Shown piece after piece: positions 30,099 to 41,511 of a stretch of DNA of 64,000 bases. The position numbers and the translations under genes are program-made. The number at the start of each line of letters is the position of its first letter. Position 1 is the stretch's first letter. The DNA is from Corallium rubrum (lineage: Eukaryota; Cnidaria; Anthozoa; Scleralcyonacea; Coralliidae). The notes under the pieces were generated by a model, which was given only the letters and a program-made list of their open reading frames with translations, was not told the DNA's origin and searched no databases. Location: the NCBI GenBank assembly GCA_964035015.1, contig OZ035997.1, forward strand, positions 17,261,923-17,325,922, read 5' to 3'.

Positions 30099-30474
30099 GC
30101 TTGTGTTTGTCGCAGAAAGCCTATGACCGGGTACTACGAGTCAGCGGCATGTGGTTAATAGGGTAATTTGTGGGCAACTTAGTTTCGACAGTCAGAATGC
30201 CAAGTTAGCAAAAATGATGAAAGAAACGTGCTTACCTGTCCCGGTCTTTAACAACGGTGTTGTCGTGTGGCGTCGAACTCGATGTGTGAGGGTGGACTGA
30301 AGCCGTGGCGGTGGGGCACTGGATCAATGATGGGTTTTGTTGATATCTGTAAAATAGAAACAATTGATGTGCAGAATTAGTGGAAGGAAGCCGTGTATGT
30401 AGTTGTGTTGTTGATGAGTTTTTGCTTTATTTTCGATGGTGATGTTCTTCCCCGAAGGGAAGAGGGCCGTACTC
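30099..30474 (-). promoter_or_regulatory. U2-U1 spacer with U1 PSE-like octamer, unit 3
   Basis: AACCACAT at 30149-30156 (-51 to -58). The spacer is collinear with the other units and I see no gene. Confidence 0.55.
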
Positions 30475-30626
30475 GGAGGTAGTGCGATACCGAGACAACC
30501 CGTGGCCAGGGCGAAGCAAGCTTCAATCCCATGGCCGAAGCCCAAAAATCAGTTTAATATATGAGCCAGGCGTTGCCTGGCATATCAGATATTAAGCTGA
30601 TAAGAACAGATACTACACTTGATCTT
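30475..30626 (-). ncRNA. U2 snRNA gene, nt 23 to 3' end (split at site I)
   Basis: AAGATCAAGTGTAGTATCTG through the 3' stem. The first 21 nt are at 35178-35198. Confidence 0.93.
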
Positions 30627-30716
30627 GTTTTGAAGTTGAGCCCCTTCAGGATATAAAGATGCCGGCGGTGCAAATGATCTCGTGAATCCCTAAGTGCGAG
30701 GAACTATTCCGCGGAG

Positions 30717-30760
30717 GTGGCTTATGCGTGCCACTCAGACCAAAAGAGGATGCGACCCTC
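30717..30760 (-). other. 3' UTR twin hairpins, K-gamma-type end
   Basis: GTGGC/GCCAC (30717-30734) and GAGG/CCTC (30746-30760), matching the K-gamma copies. Confidence 0.5.
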
Positions 30761-30883
30761 TCTCCGTTGCACCAGAAACGACAAAAATGGTCACCCAGGA
30801 CCGATCCATTTAAGCAGACCGCCCGAGGGAGTCGGGAATGGATGAAAAATTACAGAGTGCGCATGAAATGTGACCACCCCCAC

Positions 30884-33076
30884 CTAATCCTCCGCATCAA
30901 CAAAAACCAACTCGCGGGTGTACCGCAAAGTACACCACTCAGTCTCCGAGCCATCCTCAGCCAAAGTGAAGATAACGTCGAAGTCGATCCCATACTCGGA
31001 GTATCCGGAACCGGCAACCCTTCCCCAAAACATGCGGATCTCATCCCCCCTATTCCAGAGATGGAGCCGCAAGGCAGATGAGATAGCATCCACAGGATCC
31101 AAATCGTCACCAAAAATTTCACCCTCTTCTACGTAAATGAAGGAGCCAGCGATCAGACAGAAGTCCGAATTCCCCACATCACATGGGAAATCCCGGTCCA
31201 AAGCTTCACGAGATTCCACTTGGAGACTGCGAAGCTTCACCAGAGCTGGTTGAGCAAAACCCATGGAGGCACTGTCGTTACCAACAGCAACCTCCATGAC
31301 CTCACCAACCAGTGCTGAATCCAGAGGTGGATCTGAAAAGCCACCCATCGCAGGGTCGACGTCCAAGGTGGGTCTCTTCGCGAACGGCTCAGAGCCACTT
31401 GACAAATCCTCCATCACCTCGACTGGGGCCCCTGGCTGGGATGAAGAAGGGGTGTCCAAAGCAGTCACGACCTTCTTCGACTTCCTCCGACGGTTACGCT
31501 TGCGCCGATGCTTTGGCCAAAGCGTTGGGACAAAGACAATTTGAGACAAAGACAATTGGCCACAATGGTAACACGGGTTGATTACGTTAACGAAATCAGG
31601 GCCCAACAATCGCCAGAACCGAACGTAAAATTCGGCCGGGAAACCATCGACCCCTGGAGACTTATTAGAAGCCATGTGCTTAAGAGCGTGCAGGCACTCC
31701 TCTTCCGTGAGGTCTCCCTCACACAACTCGGCCTCAGCTGGAGACAAAGTACGTTCGAGACTGTCAAGGAAGAACGATTGCTCCTCCACCTCGAGGTGCT
31801 GTGAGGAGAACAGTCCAAAATAAAAGTCTCTCCAGACACCAAGGAGACCATCCGTGGAATCGGCAACAGAACCACCAGGACGACGAACGCCACTAATAAG
31901 CCACTGCTGACCCCTGACAATCTCCTGGTGCAGGAAATAAGCCGTCGACGCCTCCCCTTCTTCTGCCCGCCGAACATTAGCGCACACCTGAGCCCCCTTC
32001 GCTTCTGAAAGAAGCTCGGAGGCCAGAGCGGCCTTTGCTTCCTCCATAAGACCAGGGAGCTGTTCACCATTGTTAAGCCGCGTTTGAATAGCAACAACTG
32101 CGTCGTTTAACTCTTTGATTTTACAACGATTGGCGCGAGAGGATGCACGCGACAAACGCTGGATCAAGCTTTTCAGCCGTACTTTACCAGCGTCCCACCA
32201 AGAGGAGAGAGAAAGGAAACGACCCTGCTCAGAACGCCAATCCATCCAAAATCGTGCGATTTCGGAACAGAAGGCCTCATCTTTAAGGTGGGAAGTGTTA
32301 AACTTCCACAGGCCCTTGCCACGCTTGACAGCGGAGGGCAAGGCAATCTCCAGAAACACATAAGAATGGTCGGATCGGAAAAAGGGATAAATACCAACCG
32401 ACCTGGCCAGGCCCAGATACCGATCTGGAAGCCAGATCATGTCAATGCGAGAAGCCTGAGCCCCATTTGGCCGATGCCAGGTATACTCACGAGCAACAGG
32501 GTACAAAGTACGCCAGACATCACGCAGGTCATACACAGACATGAAGTCACGAAGACTTGTCGACCAATTGTATGCCCAGGGGGAGGTTGGGTTACACCCA
32601 AACCGATCAGCATGAGGATCCGCAACCGTGTTAAAGTCCCCACACAGAAACACCGGTATGTCTGGGTCTAGAGCCTGATAAAATGACTCAAAGAAAAGAG
32701 AACCTTCATCTTTGTGATTGGGTCCATACAGACAAGCGACCTGGAAGTTAAAATTATCGCGGCAAAATTCCGCGATAACCAACCGACCAGCCTCATCTCG
32801 CCACCGATGAACAAGTTCAAAATGCGGATGGAACAGGATAGCAACACCACAACTGCGCACCGTTCCGGGGGAGGACACACACTGGTACCTTAAATTATTA
32901 TTTATACTAGTATTATTACATGAAAACCATTGGGAAAGCTCGCGCTCCGTGGTCGCATGCGTCTCTTGAATACAAACGATGTCTGGAGAAAAACAATTCA
33001 ACCAAGACATGAACGTTTGACGTTTACCAAGGGAACGAAACCCTTGGACATTCAAAGTTAAAACCCGGACTGCCAT
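30884..33076 (-). CDS. fusion ORF: APE endonuclease joined to K-gamma ORF1 C-terminal domain
   Basis: A single 730-codon open frame from ATG 33076 (MAVRVLTLNVQGFRS). Residues 1-230 form a complete APE-type endonuclease (LNVQG, QETHATTE, LCGDFN, RSDHSYVFLEI). A linker and the beginning of the RT region (SPGVDGFPAEFYVRFW near residue 485) follow. At about residue 510 (VINPCYHCGQLSLSQ) it changes to the K-gamma ORF1 tail: the RRRKSKK basic stretch and the acidic C-terminal domain ending VFVDAED. The open frame through the joint is striking, but there is no evidence it is translated. It lacks RT activity, so retrotransposition would need help. Confidence 0.8.
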   Translation of the reverse strand: MAVRVLTLNVQGFRSLGKRQTFMSWLNCFSPDIVCIQETHATTERELSQWFSCNNTSINNNLRYQCVSSPGTVRSCGVAILFHPHFELVHRWRDEAGRLVIAEFCRDNFNFQVACLYGPNHKDEGSLFFESFYQALDPDIPVFLCGDFNTVADPHADRFGCNPTSPWAYNWSTSLRDFMSVYDLRDVWRTLYPVAREYTWHRPNGAQASRIDMIWLPDRYLGLARSVGIYPFFRSDHSYVFLEIALPSAVKRGKGLWKFNTSHLKDEAFCSEIARFWMDWRSEQGRFLSLSSWWDAGKVRLKSLIQRLSRASSRANRCKIKELNDAVVAIQTRLNNGEQLPGLMEEAKAALASELLSEAKGAQVCANVRRAEEGEASTAYFLHQEIVRGQQWLISGVRRPGGSVADSTDGLLGVWRDFYFGLFSSQHLEVEEQSFFLDSLERTLSPAEAELCEGDLTEEECLHALKHMASNKSPGVDGFPAEFYVRFWRLLGPDFVNVINPCYHCGQLSLSQIVFVPTLWPKHRRKRNRRRKSKKVVTALDTPSSSQPGAPVEVMEDLSSGSEPFAKRPTLDVDPAMGGFSDPPLDSALVGEVMEVAVGNDSASMGFAQPALVKLRSLQVESREALDRDFPCDVGNSDFCLIAGSFIYVEEGEIFGDDLDPVDAISSALRLHLWNRGDEIRMFWGRVAGSGYSEYGIDFDVIFTLAEDGSETEWCTLRYTRELVFVDAED

Positions 33077-34736
33077 CAGTTGACAGGGGAGTCCGACACC
33101 TCAAAAGGAGGATTGGGGATCACATCGACGCCAACCGAAGATGGCTGGTCAACAAGATTCCCTGAAGCAGTCAACAAACCCCCAGGACAAGGCTCCACAG
33201 GAAGAAAAGAAAAAGCGTTAGGCGAATGAAGATCCTCCAAACAAGTAGGAGGGATCACATTTTCTTGCCAGAAGTAGGCAAACAGGCCGGAGTAGTATGC
33301 TTATGACCACAACAGGCCTTAAAACCAGTGACTGGAACCTCTGATGGGAGGTGGTCATCATCGCTATCATCGCTCCAGCCACACAGGCGAGGAGCCTTAG
33401 ACCCGATAGCATGGGGAACAGACGGCCCGGGGCCAACACAATCGGAGGGTGTTAGACCCTTTGAAACGGGATCCTTGGAAGCCCCAGGATCCTTGGGAGC
33501 CTTGGGATCCTTGGGATCCTTGGGAGCCATGGGTGGATCAAAAATCGGAACGTCCTCTGACCAGAGGCCAGGAACGAAAAAATCTTCAAAACAGATCTCA
33601 TGCGGGAGAATGGCTAAACTTTCAACATCAGGTAAAGCGGCAGTCCGCTGTCGCTTAGGGTTTTTCCTGCTCACCACAATACCTGAAACAGGTGGATCAG
33701 ACTCGAAAGGTCCTGAGACCTCGGGCAACAGCAGACGGCAACAAAGATGCCCCTGCAGGAGGAACTGGCGGAATAGTGATACCAGACTCGAGGGGAGGGG
33801 GATCACACTGTGAAGCGGAAAGTACCGCAGAATAGGACAGCGTAGGAGGGTGCGCAACAGTCTCATGAGGAGAGTGCGCAGACAGAGCAGGCGCATCAGT
33901 GTGCGATCGCAAGCAGGCGATGGAGGCCCAGCAGCCACAGGACGATCCTGCGCAGGCAGAGGTGGAGGAGGGCCGTCCGCAGCAGTACGATCACGAGCAG
34001 GTGATGGCGGCCCAGCAGCCGCAGAACGATCCTGCGCAGGTGGAGGCAGAGGAGGGCCGTCAGCAGCAGGACGATCACGAGCAGGCGATGGAGGCCCACA
34101 GCAGCAGGACGATCCAGTGCGGGCGGAGGCAGAGGAGGTCCGCCAGATACCTGAGGAGCACCAGTACCACGTGGCCGAGAAGGGCCTGGGGCAAGGCACT
34201 GAGGACAGGCACTAGCAAAATGCCTTGTAATACCACACCTAAAACAGGTGCGAATTTGGCCACGGTAACGAACGTGGCAAACATGGCCTTTAATTTTAAC
34301 TTGCGTCGGAATCGCCAATGAAAGCTTCATCCTTAAGGTGATATCCCTGTTTGGGATACCATTAACGAGTACCCACTGTACGGAGTCATCCACCCCAAAA
34401 CGGCTCAGAACCAACTGAACCTCAGCCAACGGGATTCCATAAGGAAGACGGGAAACCGTAACCCAAGTATAGGGTGACATGTTGTGAAAAACCAAGGGAT
34501 GAGACCAAAAGGTCAACCCCCGGTTAAGTGCATCCTCCATCTTGGCTACGCTAGTGAAAACGAGGCGTAACTCTGTAGAAAAGAACAATTGAATGCACGC
34601 GAAGTAATCTTTAAGGGGAGTGACCACGGAGCTCAAATCGTGCTGCAATTCCTCCACTGAAGCCCTAGGTTGCCCACGCAAGGCAAGGTCAGGGAGGGTG
34701 GTACGAACAGCCCTGTTCGAATAAGGGAACAACATC
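33076..34736 (-). pseudogene. ORF1 of K-beta type, chimeric element
   Basis: ATG 34736 (MLFPYSNRAVRTTLP) aligns with MMSFPYTNRAVRTTLP of the element at 47940-55198. RRM-like region (YTWVTVSRLPYGIPLAEVQLV), knuckle CFRCGITRHFASAC near 34245, then repeated Asp-Arg-Pro-Ala units (33900-34135), and a C-terminal part ending EVSDSPVN. Frameshifts occur near 34130 and 33260. The TGA stop overlaps the ORF2 ATG (TGATG, 33074-33078). Confidence 0.75.
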
Positions 34737-35060
34737 TTGCCCGAAAACAAGGCTGACAAACTGTCCAAACCAAGGACAAAAAATAAAAAGGTACAGACCT
34801 CAAAAGTAGAGGAAAACGACCAATCCTACCCCACAGGGGGGAGGGGGATGAGGCAGCATGGACAGGACCAGGTGTAAGTCCACGGGCAAGAAGGACACCA
34901 AACAGGGTGTCCGAGTAAACCAAGCCACGAAAGGTACCAAACAGGGTACCAAGAAGAACCACAACCAGAAGGAGGCACCAGGGCTCTGAGAAGAACCACC
35001 AATAGGCACTGGCAAGTACCACCAACAGGAACGGCGATGTAATCTAGAAGAAGAATAGCA

Positions 35061-35096
35061 GTGTTATTAGAGCAAAGCTCTAAAGCATGGATCCAC
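35061..35096 (-). other. conserved 5' stem-loop module, element 30627-35177
   Basis: GTGTTA, stem TTAGAGC/GCTCTAA with AAA loop (35067-35083), AGCATGGATCCAC. A perfect 7-bp stem with a sequence unlike those of the other types. Confidence 0.65.
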
Positions 35097-35177
35097 CACA
35101 GTCTCTTATAACTCGAAGAACTCGCAGACAAACTCGAAGTACAACTTAGAATGAACTTCCAAGCGATCGTTTCAAAA

Positions 35178-35198
35178 GCCGATAGGCCGAGAAGCGAT
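35178..35198 (-). ncRNA. U2 snRNA gene, first 21 nt (split)
   Basis: ATCGCTTCTCGGCCTATCGGC on the minus strand. The T-to-C change at nt 18 distinguishes it from neighbouring stubs. Confidence 0.9.
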
Positions 35199-35248
35199 AA
35201 CGACCAATAAAAAAGTTATGTTTTGCCCGGGAAGAAGCTGAAGCAACG

Positions 35249-35256
35249 ATGTGGTT
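35249..35256 (-). promoter_or_regulatory. U2 PSE-like octamer, unit 4
   Basis: AACCACAT at -51 to -58. Confidence 0.55.
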
Positions 35257-35311
35257 CGACCCAGGTCAGCCCACGCGGTCGAAGCGTCTGAAAGAAAAAA
35301 AAGAAAAAGGT

Positions 35312-35429
35312 GTCTACGAAACGGGGTATTCCCAGGCTGTCACAAATCCAAGTACTAACCCCGCCCGACCGGGCTTAACTTTGATGATCAGACAAGAACC
35401 GGTGCTTTCCTGGTGGTATGGTCGTAGAC
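35312..35429 (-). rRNA. 5S ribosomal RNA, unit 4
   Basis: 118 nt. The C-box is altered (GGATTTGTGACAGCC instead of GGATGGGTGACCGCC) and the mid region reads ATCATCAAAGTT, so TFIIIA binding may be weakened. TATA-like box at 35453-35459. Confidence 0.92.
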
Positions 35430-35452
35430 ATTCGAGGAGGTGAAAATATCGC

Positions 35453-35459
35453 TTTTATA
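35453..35459 (-). promoter_or_regulatory. 5S upstream TATA-like box, unit 4
   Basis: TATAAAA at -24 to -30. Confidence 0.6.
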
Positions 35460-35576
35460 GTGGTTGTTCGGCGTTGTGGCACGAGAGGTGGACGAGGGAC
35501 ATAAGAACGGTGAAATCGAATGTTCCACGAAGTTGTGTGCTCGCGTTGGATGAGTTTGCTTTGGATTGGTTTGTTG

Positions 35577-35742
35577 TAAGGGGACGAGCGCGAACGCAGG
35601 TCCCCACTACCAGAAATTATACGCCCGAGTTACCCACGTTTGGGGTAATCGCAGGAGTCAACCCAGTCGAAGTGCAATGAGAGGGCCTCATCCTGAGAGG
35701 ACTTCCTTGTTGATCAAAGTACCTCTCACGTCAGGTAAGTAT
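35577..35742 (-). ncRNA. U1 snRNA, unit 4 (intact)
   Basis: 166 nt, full-length. The upstream octamer has one mismatch (AATCACAT, 35793-35800). Confidence 0.94.
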
Positions 35743-35990
35743 GCATGTGTTCATTGCAGAAAGCCTATGACCGGGTACTACAAGTCAACGGCATGTGATT
35801 AATAGGGTAATTGGTCAGCAACTTAATTTCGACAGCCAGAATGTGGAGTAAACAAAAGTGACGAAAGAAACGTGCTTACCCCTCTCGTTCTTTAACAACG
35901 GTGTTGTTGCGCGGCGTCGAACAAAAGGTCCTATGTGTGACATTATGAGAAAAATTAATGAAGAACTAAATGATATAGTTTGACATGATG
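35743..35990 (-). other. truncated spacer with missing U2 3' part, unit 4
   Basis: The usual U2-U1 spacer stops at about 35922 (GGCGTCGAAC). About 60 bp of A/T-rich sequence of unknown origin (35923-35985) follow, and then the sequence enters a K-alpha 3' UTR at an internal point. The U2 3' part and the 3' end of the element, present in the other units, have been deleted. The U1 PSE-like octamer (one mismatch) is at 35793-35800. Confidence 0.75.
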
Positions 35991-36378
35991 AGCCCGCAGG
36001 CCAGAGCAAAGCTCTGCAGAACTACCTCACCGGGTGTTTGCCCAAATCGGAGGTGGACCTCCGGCTTAACGTCCTTATCCGAGAAGACGACGCCAAGTCC
36101 GAAGACTTGACGATTTCGATAAAAATATTAAAAAGGAGATCCCCGTGCGGCCCCCTGCGAGCAGGTTCCACCGGCGCTATCTCCTACACACAACCTAATT
36201 AAAACAAAAAGCTGAAAGGACCCAAACCGGAGTGTGAGCCACGACAATGACCCGCCTCAACCGATACCGAGTGGTACCAGGAGACGCCTAAGAGGTCGGT
36301 CTTTCCTGGGGCCAATGTCTGGAAAGAAGCTAGGAGCGGGTTTTGTGTTAAAAACGGTAAAAAAGCCGTAATGGCATA

Positions 36379-39300
36379 TCAGCGCAGCGCCGCGTGCAAA
36401 CACAGGTTACCATCCGAAGACACCGACCCAAAGGCCCCGTTCGCAAGCCACACAGCTTGATAAACCGACGTGCGACAGTGCCGCTGCTGGATGCGCAAAA
36501 GAAACGCAAACGATGCTTTAATTTTGCGAATGGTGCGCAAAGAGTTCGGCTGAAGACCATCGAACCGATACTCATTACGGGCAAGCCAAACACCATGACG
36601 AATGATCCCGATTAATGCAGAATAACCGAGGGGTATCGCAGAACCTTTACCATATCCCAGTAAAATCTCACACGGAGTTGCGCTGCTAAGAGCAGGATTG
36701 AGGCGGAGTAATTGGTGATGAAACCAATCCATAATTTCAGATGAAAACGGACATTCTGTAAAAAGGTGTAGTAAATCTTCCGCCGCACCACAAAAACAGT
36801 TGGGATCAACTGCCATGCCGAACCTCACAAGGCAGTCAGCAGTTGGCAAGATCCCGTGCGCCACCAACCACGAGGTATCTTGCACCGGATGCAGGAACTT
36901 CCATAATCCCCTGCAGGCCCAAACGTAATTCCACGAAATACCAGCCATGCCAAAACCGCGGAACTTTTCGACACACCGGTGCTGCTCATGCGTTCCCGTC
37001 AAAGGGTAAGCCAAAGGGGCAGTGAGATCACCCAAAGGAATAGGATTGCCTGTTGGGCGAGGTATTATCCAGGTGCCGAAAGCCCAACGACCACTGGCTG
37101 CATACCAGGATTCCAATATTGTGCGATAAAAAGGAGGAAGGCGACGAAGTGTTGTCCCAGAAACATCGGTAAGATCAAACACACGGTCAACATTATGTGA
37201 GTGGAAGACTATCTAAGCTGGACTGGAAGAACAGTACGCGTTTTCCAGGGCCCCAGCAGAAGGCCATGACATTTTTTCAGGTTCAACTTGGGGCCTGAGG
37301 CTCGCTCGTATCTGTCGAAAAGTGCAAAGAGAGCTTGCACGGAATGGTCAGATGTTACCAAGACTGAAGTGTCATCAGCATACTGTGATACCTTAGACCT
37401 GCATCCACCGGGGAGGGGAAACCCATCAATTGCGGCATCCGCCCGTATTGCGCACGCTAGCGTCTCCGCTACCAACACGTAAAGGAGCGGCGAAAGTGGA
37501 CACCCTTGTCTCACGCCCCGGGAAACGGGGAAGAACTCCGTCAGGAAGCCATTGACGACAACAGCGGACGTTACCTGCGAATACAGCACACCAACCCATT
37601 GTCTGAACGAAGGACCAAAACCCATCTTTGAAAGGACCTTTTGGACATACGACCATTCCACTCTGTCGAAGGCTTTTTCTTGGTCCAGCGATAAAACAGC
37701 CGCCGGGATGTTTGCGGAATTAGCATACTCGACGATGTCGTGAAGGAGGCGGATATTTTCTCCCATGAAGCGCCCGGGGACCCCGCACGATTGGTCAGGG
37801 GACACGACAGTGCCAATCTCCCGCAACAAGCGGTTAGCTAAAGCTTTAGCAGCGATCTTATAATCGACACAAAGTAGAGTGATCGGTCTCCAATTGCCCA
37901 TATGTAATGGGTCTTTCTTAAACAGCAGCGTTATAACGCCCGAACGCTGGGATCTAGACAGCTTGCCCTGCTGATAGCAAGTATTAATAACATGGACCAG
38001 GTCGGGGCCCAACTAACACCAAAAGCGGAGATAAAATTCTGCCGGAAACCCGTCCACCCCCGGGGCTTTTTGGTTCGGCATCTGCTTCAGTGCAGCTTTA
38101 CATTCTTCTGTTAGCTCACCCTCACAGGAATCAGACGCCTCTTGCAAAAGTTTACGCTCTAATGCATTAAGGAAAATGTCCTGCTCGTTCTCCACCAATG
38201 GTGTTGTACTAAACAGAGAAAAATAGAAATCACGCCAAGTGCCTTGGATATCCTTGGGTGATGAAACCACTGTTCCATCAGGACGACGGACACCCCTGAT
38301 TAGGTCCTTTTGGTTTTGGACTTTTTCCTGACAGAAAAAATAGGCAGACGAGGATTCCCCTTCCCCCGCCCACCTAATCCTTGCTCGCACACGCGCTCCG
38401 TTTGCCCGAGATTGCAACTCCTGCACCAGTAATGCTTTCGTTTCGTCCAATTCACGCTGTACCGGTTCCCCGTTGTCAAGGCGACGTTGCAAATGGAACA
38501 TTGCAGCGTTATAAGACTTTACTCTGTCGTTATTTGCAGCTGCTTTCTCGTGCGAGTATTGGCGAATAAAATTTTTCAACCGAACCTTTCCCGCGGCCCA
38601 CCGAAAGGAAAGTGAACGTTACTCGCTCCGCTTGCCAGTGTTTCCAGAGGTCAGCGATGGCATCACAAAACTTCTGATCATCGAGATGAGAAACATTGGA
38701 CTTCCATAGGCCGGGACCGCGTTTGGTAGACACAGGAAGATGAATTTTCATGTGGACATATGCATGGTCAGAGCAAAAAAAGGGCAGAATTTCAATAACC
38801 GCAACATTTGCAAGAAGCTCCTCCGGCAACCAAATCATATCGATTCGTGACCCCTGCGAGCCGTTAGGGCGCCGCCAAGAGTACTCTGACACCCCCGGGT
38901 GTTTAGCCCGCCAGATATCCCTTAGGCCATACGCAGACATGAGTGCCGTCAAAGTAGGTAACCAGTTATAAGCCCAGTACGAGTTTGGATTATTTCCGAA
39001 ACGATCAATAAGGGGATCTACCACAGTATTGAAGTCCCCGCAGAGAAAAACAGGGATATCAGGGTCCAAAACCTGATAAAAAGATTCGAAGAACTCCTGA
39101 CCTGCTACTTTATTATTCGGACCATATAAACAAGCAATCTGAATGTGATAGTCATCATACCAAAACTCACTAGCAATTAATCGGCCCTTGTCATCTTTGA
39201 AAGACTGAACCGCACTTATTGTTTTGAGATAAAGGATAGCTACCCCACAGCTGCGCGCCGTACCTGGCGATGAAATGCACTTGTAGCCCCTGGTATTATT

Positions 39301-39474
39301 ACCATTCAATGATTCCTCCAAAACCCAATCCTCAAACTCAACTTCTGAGACTGAATGGGTCTCTTGGAGACAAACAACGTTAGGAGCGAAACAGTTTAAC
39401 CACTGAAACAATGTTTGCCTATTTACCGAAGAACGCAGTCCTTGGCAGTTCAGCATGACAATACTGACCACCAT
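36379..39474 (-). pseudogene. ORF2 (APE + RT), K-alpha, internally deleted
   Basis: ATG 39474 (MVVSIVMLNCQGLRS). Complete APE domain: LNCQG, QETHSVSE, LCGDFN, CSDHAYVHM. RT motifs: NQKAPGVDGFP near 38060, LSLDQEKAFDR near 37680, SQYADDTSVL near 37385. C-terminal knuckle CFCGAAEDLLHLFTEC near 36790. Breaks: a frameshift near 38590, an in-frame TAG at 38013 and a deletion near 37200 removing the segment between the RT core and the FDLTDVSG region. Confidence 0.82.
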
Positions 39475-41162
39475 TAATCAATAGAATAATCTGCTGACTG
39501 ACCACTACCAGCGTGGACGTCAGCGATATGCGATGTATCAGATCGCGGAATTCGGAGTTGACCGGTCACATGAGGAAGGCTCCTTTTTGCCGCTATAGGG
39601 TAAAGAGGGCTGAGTTCGTTTTCTTTTGAAAACCATACCGGCCACTGGACCTGACGTAGGTAAGGATAGCGTCCCCGCTGTGCGAGGAGATTGCACAGAA
39701 GCAGACAGGCTATGGCCAGCCACATCCGACGGGGGGAGATGACAAAAATCCACGCGGTAGAGTTGGAGGGTCCTCTGGAGATTCTGTTGGTACTCGAGGG
39801 CGATTTGGCGGAAACTGAGATAACGGGCTATCCGTCGGCTCAGTCGCTTCTTCTACCTGCTGTAAGACGGAGTCCATTGTGCGACCCTCAGTCGAGGTGA
39901 ACGAAACACTTTCGAGAGCGACAGTGGAGCCTTGCACGTTACTCTGCAGGGCTTGGTCACCCGGACTAGCGCTTGAAGGGGGACCAATGGCACCCGTACC
40001 AGGACCTCGGTCGGAAACAGGACTAAGTCCTGATCCTGTGAGAACCCGAGGACGATACGGAGGAAAAGGAGGTGACGGGCTATCTGTCGGTTCAGTCGTC
40101 ACGCCGACGCGTTGCAAGACCGGGACTATTTCACGACCCTCAGTCAGGGTAATTCCCACACGCTCAGGAGCAACAGCGCATCCTTCCATACTCGGCAGGG
40201 CTTGGTCCTCTGGACCAGTGTTGAAAGGGGGGTCAGCGGCACCCGTACCTGAAGCATGGTCAGGAACGTGACCGAGCTCTAACCCGGTGGTATCGATGTC
40301 TAATTCTACACCGACAGACCGCTCTACCCCCACCTGTGAAGAATCACGACTTTCTAAATCGGACGCATCGTCCAGATTATCATCAATGACATCATCGATG
40401 ACACCAGCTGGCACCTCTCGCAGTTTGTTCGGCAGTGGCCAAAAGCGTTGAAGGAGCCCCCCCCGGGAAGTAGATAGTAGATGCACCTACCAAAAGGACA
40501 CGGGCAACGGATGCATATGTCGATGCCACACTAGGACCGGTGCCAGGCACCACTCTTGTGGACTGATCCTGAGCTGGAGGACGGCAGCCAAAAGCAGGTG
40601 GGTCAGTTCGAGTGGAACGGCCCTCCCGAGAACAATCTTTGCTCATGTGGCCCACAGACCTGCAACGAAAACACGTAGGTGGCTGGTCCCGGTAAAAAAT
40701 GTGACAAAGATGGCCTCGAACTCGAAGTTGGGAGGGAAAGGGCTGCTGAACATCCATCAGCACCGACCGCGTCCCTATGTATACTCCGAGATACGATTCA
40801 ATTTTGGTCCGCTTAATGGGACCATACGGCGCTAACGCCTTTCTCAGATCTTCATCTGGAATGCCGTATGCGAGACGTGTAACCGATACCCATTTAAACC
40901 TTGAGACCGGTGTAATCTCGACTGGGTGTGTACGGAACGACAACCCACTATTAATTAACTCCTCCAATTTCTGAGGAGACCTGCACGTAACACGGACTTT
41001 GTCACGGTTCAGGCGAAGAAAACACTCAAAGGTGCCTTGCCAATTGTCATATTGCGCATGAAAGTCGTCACACAATTCCTTGATTGTGACTCTCGCGTTG
41101 TCCTTTAGCGCTAATTCCGGCAGAATAATGTCAGCCGAGCGATTCGAAAATGGTATCGCCAT
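39474..41162 (-). pseudogene. ORF1 (single knuckle), K-alpha
   Basis: ATG 41162 (MAIPFSNRSADIILPELAL). RRM-like region (WVSVTRLAYGIPDEDLRKAL), knuckle CFRCRSVGHMSKDC near 40640-40680, a Ser/Pro linker, then two imperfect copies of a segment of about 70 residues (each running from GTGA to FPP-Y/N-RPRV; 39790-40250), and a tail ending GSGQSADYSID. Frameshifts near 40450 (C-run) and 39720. The TAA stop overlaps the ORF2 start as TAATG (39472-39476). Confidence 0.78.
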
Positions 41163-41511
41163 ACAAATGAAGATATACCCTACTAGCGAGATAGAAAATA
41201 GCAAAGGATACGCCGAAGGATACACACTGGTCCAGGCGATTAAAAGAAAAGAGGAACTGCCTTCACCTGACACAACGGTGGCAGGGCTACCACCACAAAC
41301 TTGACAACCAACGAACAGGACCAGGTGAACGGTACCGAACAGGGTACCAGACGGAGCGAAGCCACCAGGCCAAGGAGACACCAAACAGGGTGCCAGAAGA
41401 AGAAGCCAACCACCAAACGACAGCACAAGGGCTCTAAGAATAACCACCACGAGGGCACGGTCGTGTGCTACCACTGGAACGGCGTTGTCAAAACTCGTAG
41501 ACAGTGCAGAA

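Larger units (their letters stand above)
30627..35177 (-). mobile_element. chimeric U2 site-I element (K-beta 5', K-gamma 3')
   Basis: A 4.55-kb element. From the 5' end it is K-beta-like: 5' UTR, ORF1 (34736 to 33076) and the endonuclease half of ORF2. Near 31510-31560 it switches to K-gamma sequence, namely the ORF1 C-terminal domain plus 3' UTR, and the RT is lost. Both ends meet U2 exactly at site I. The switch lies beside a short repeated ACAAAGACAATT (two copies near 31530-31558), consistent with template switching or recombination at microhomology. Confidence 0.85.
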
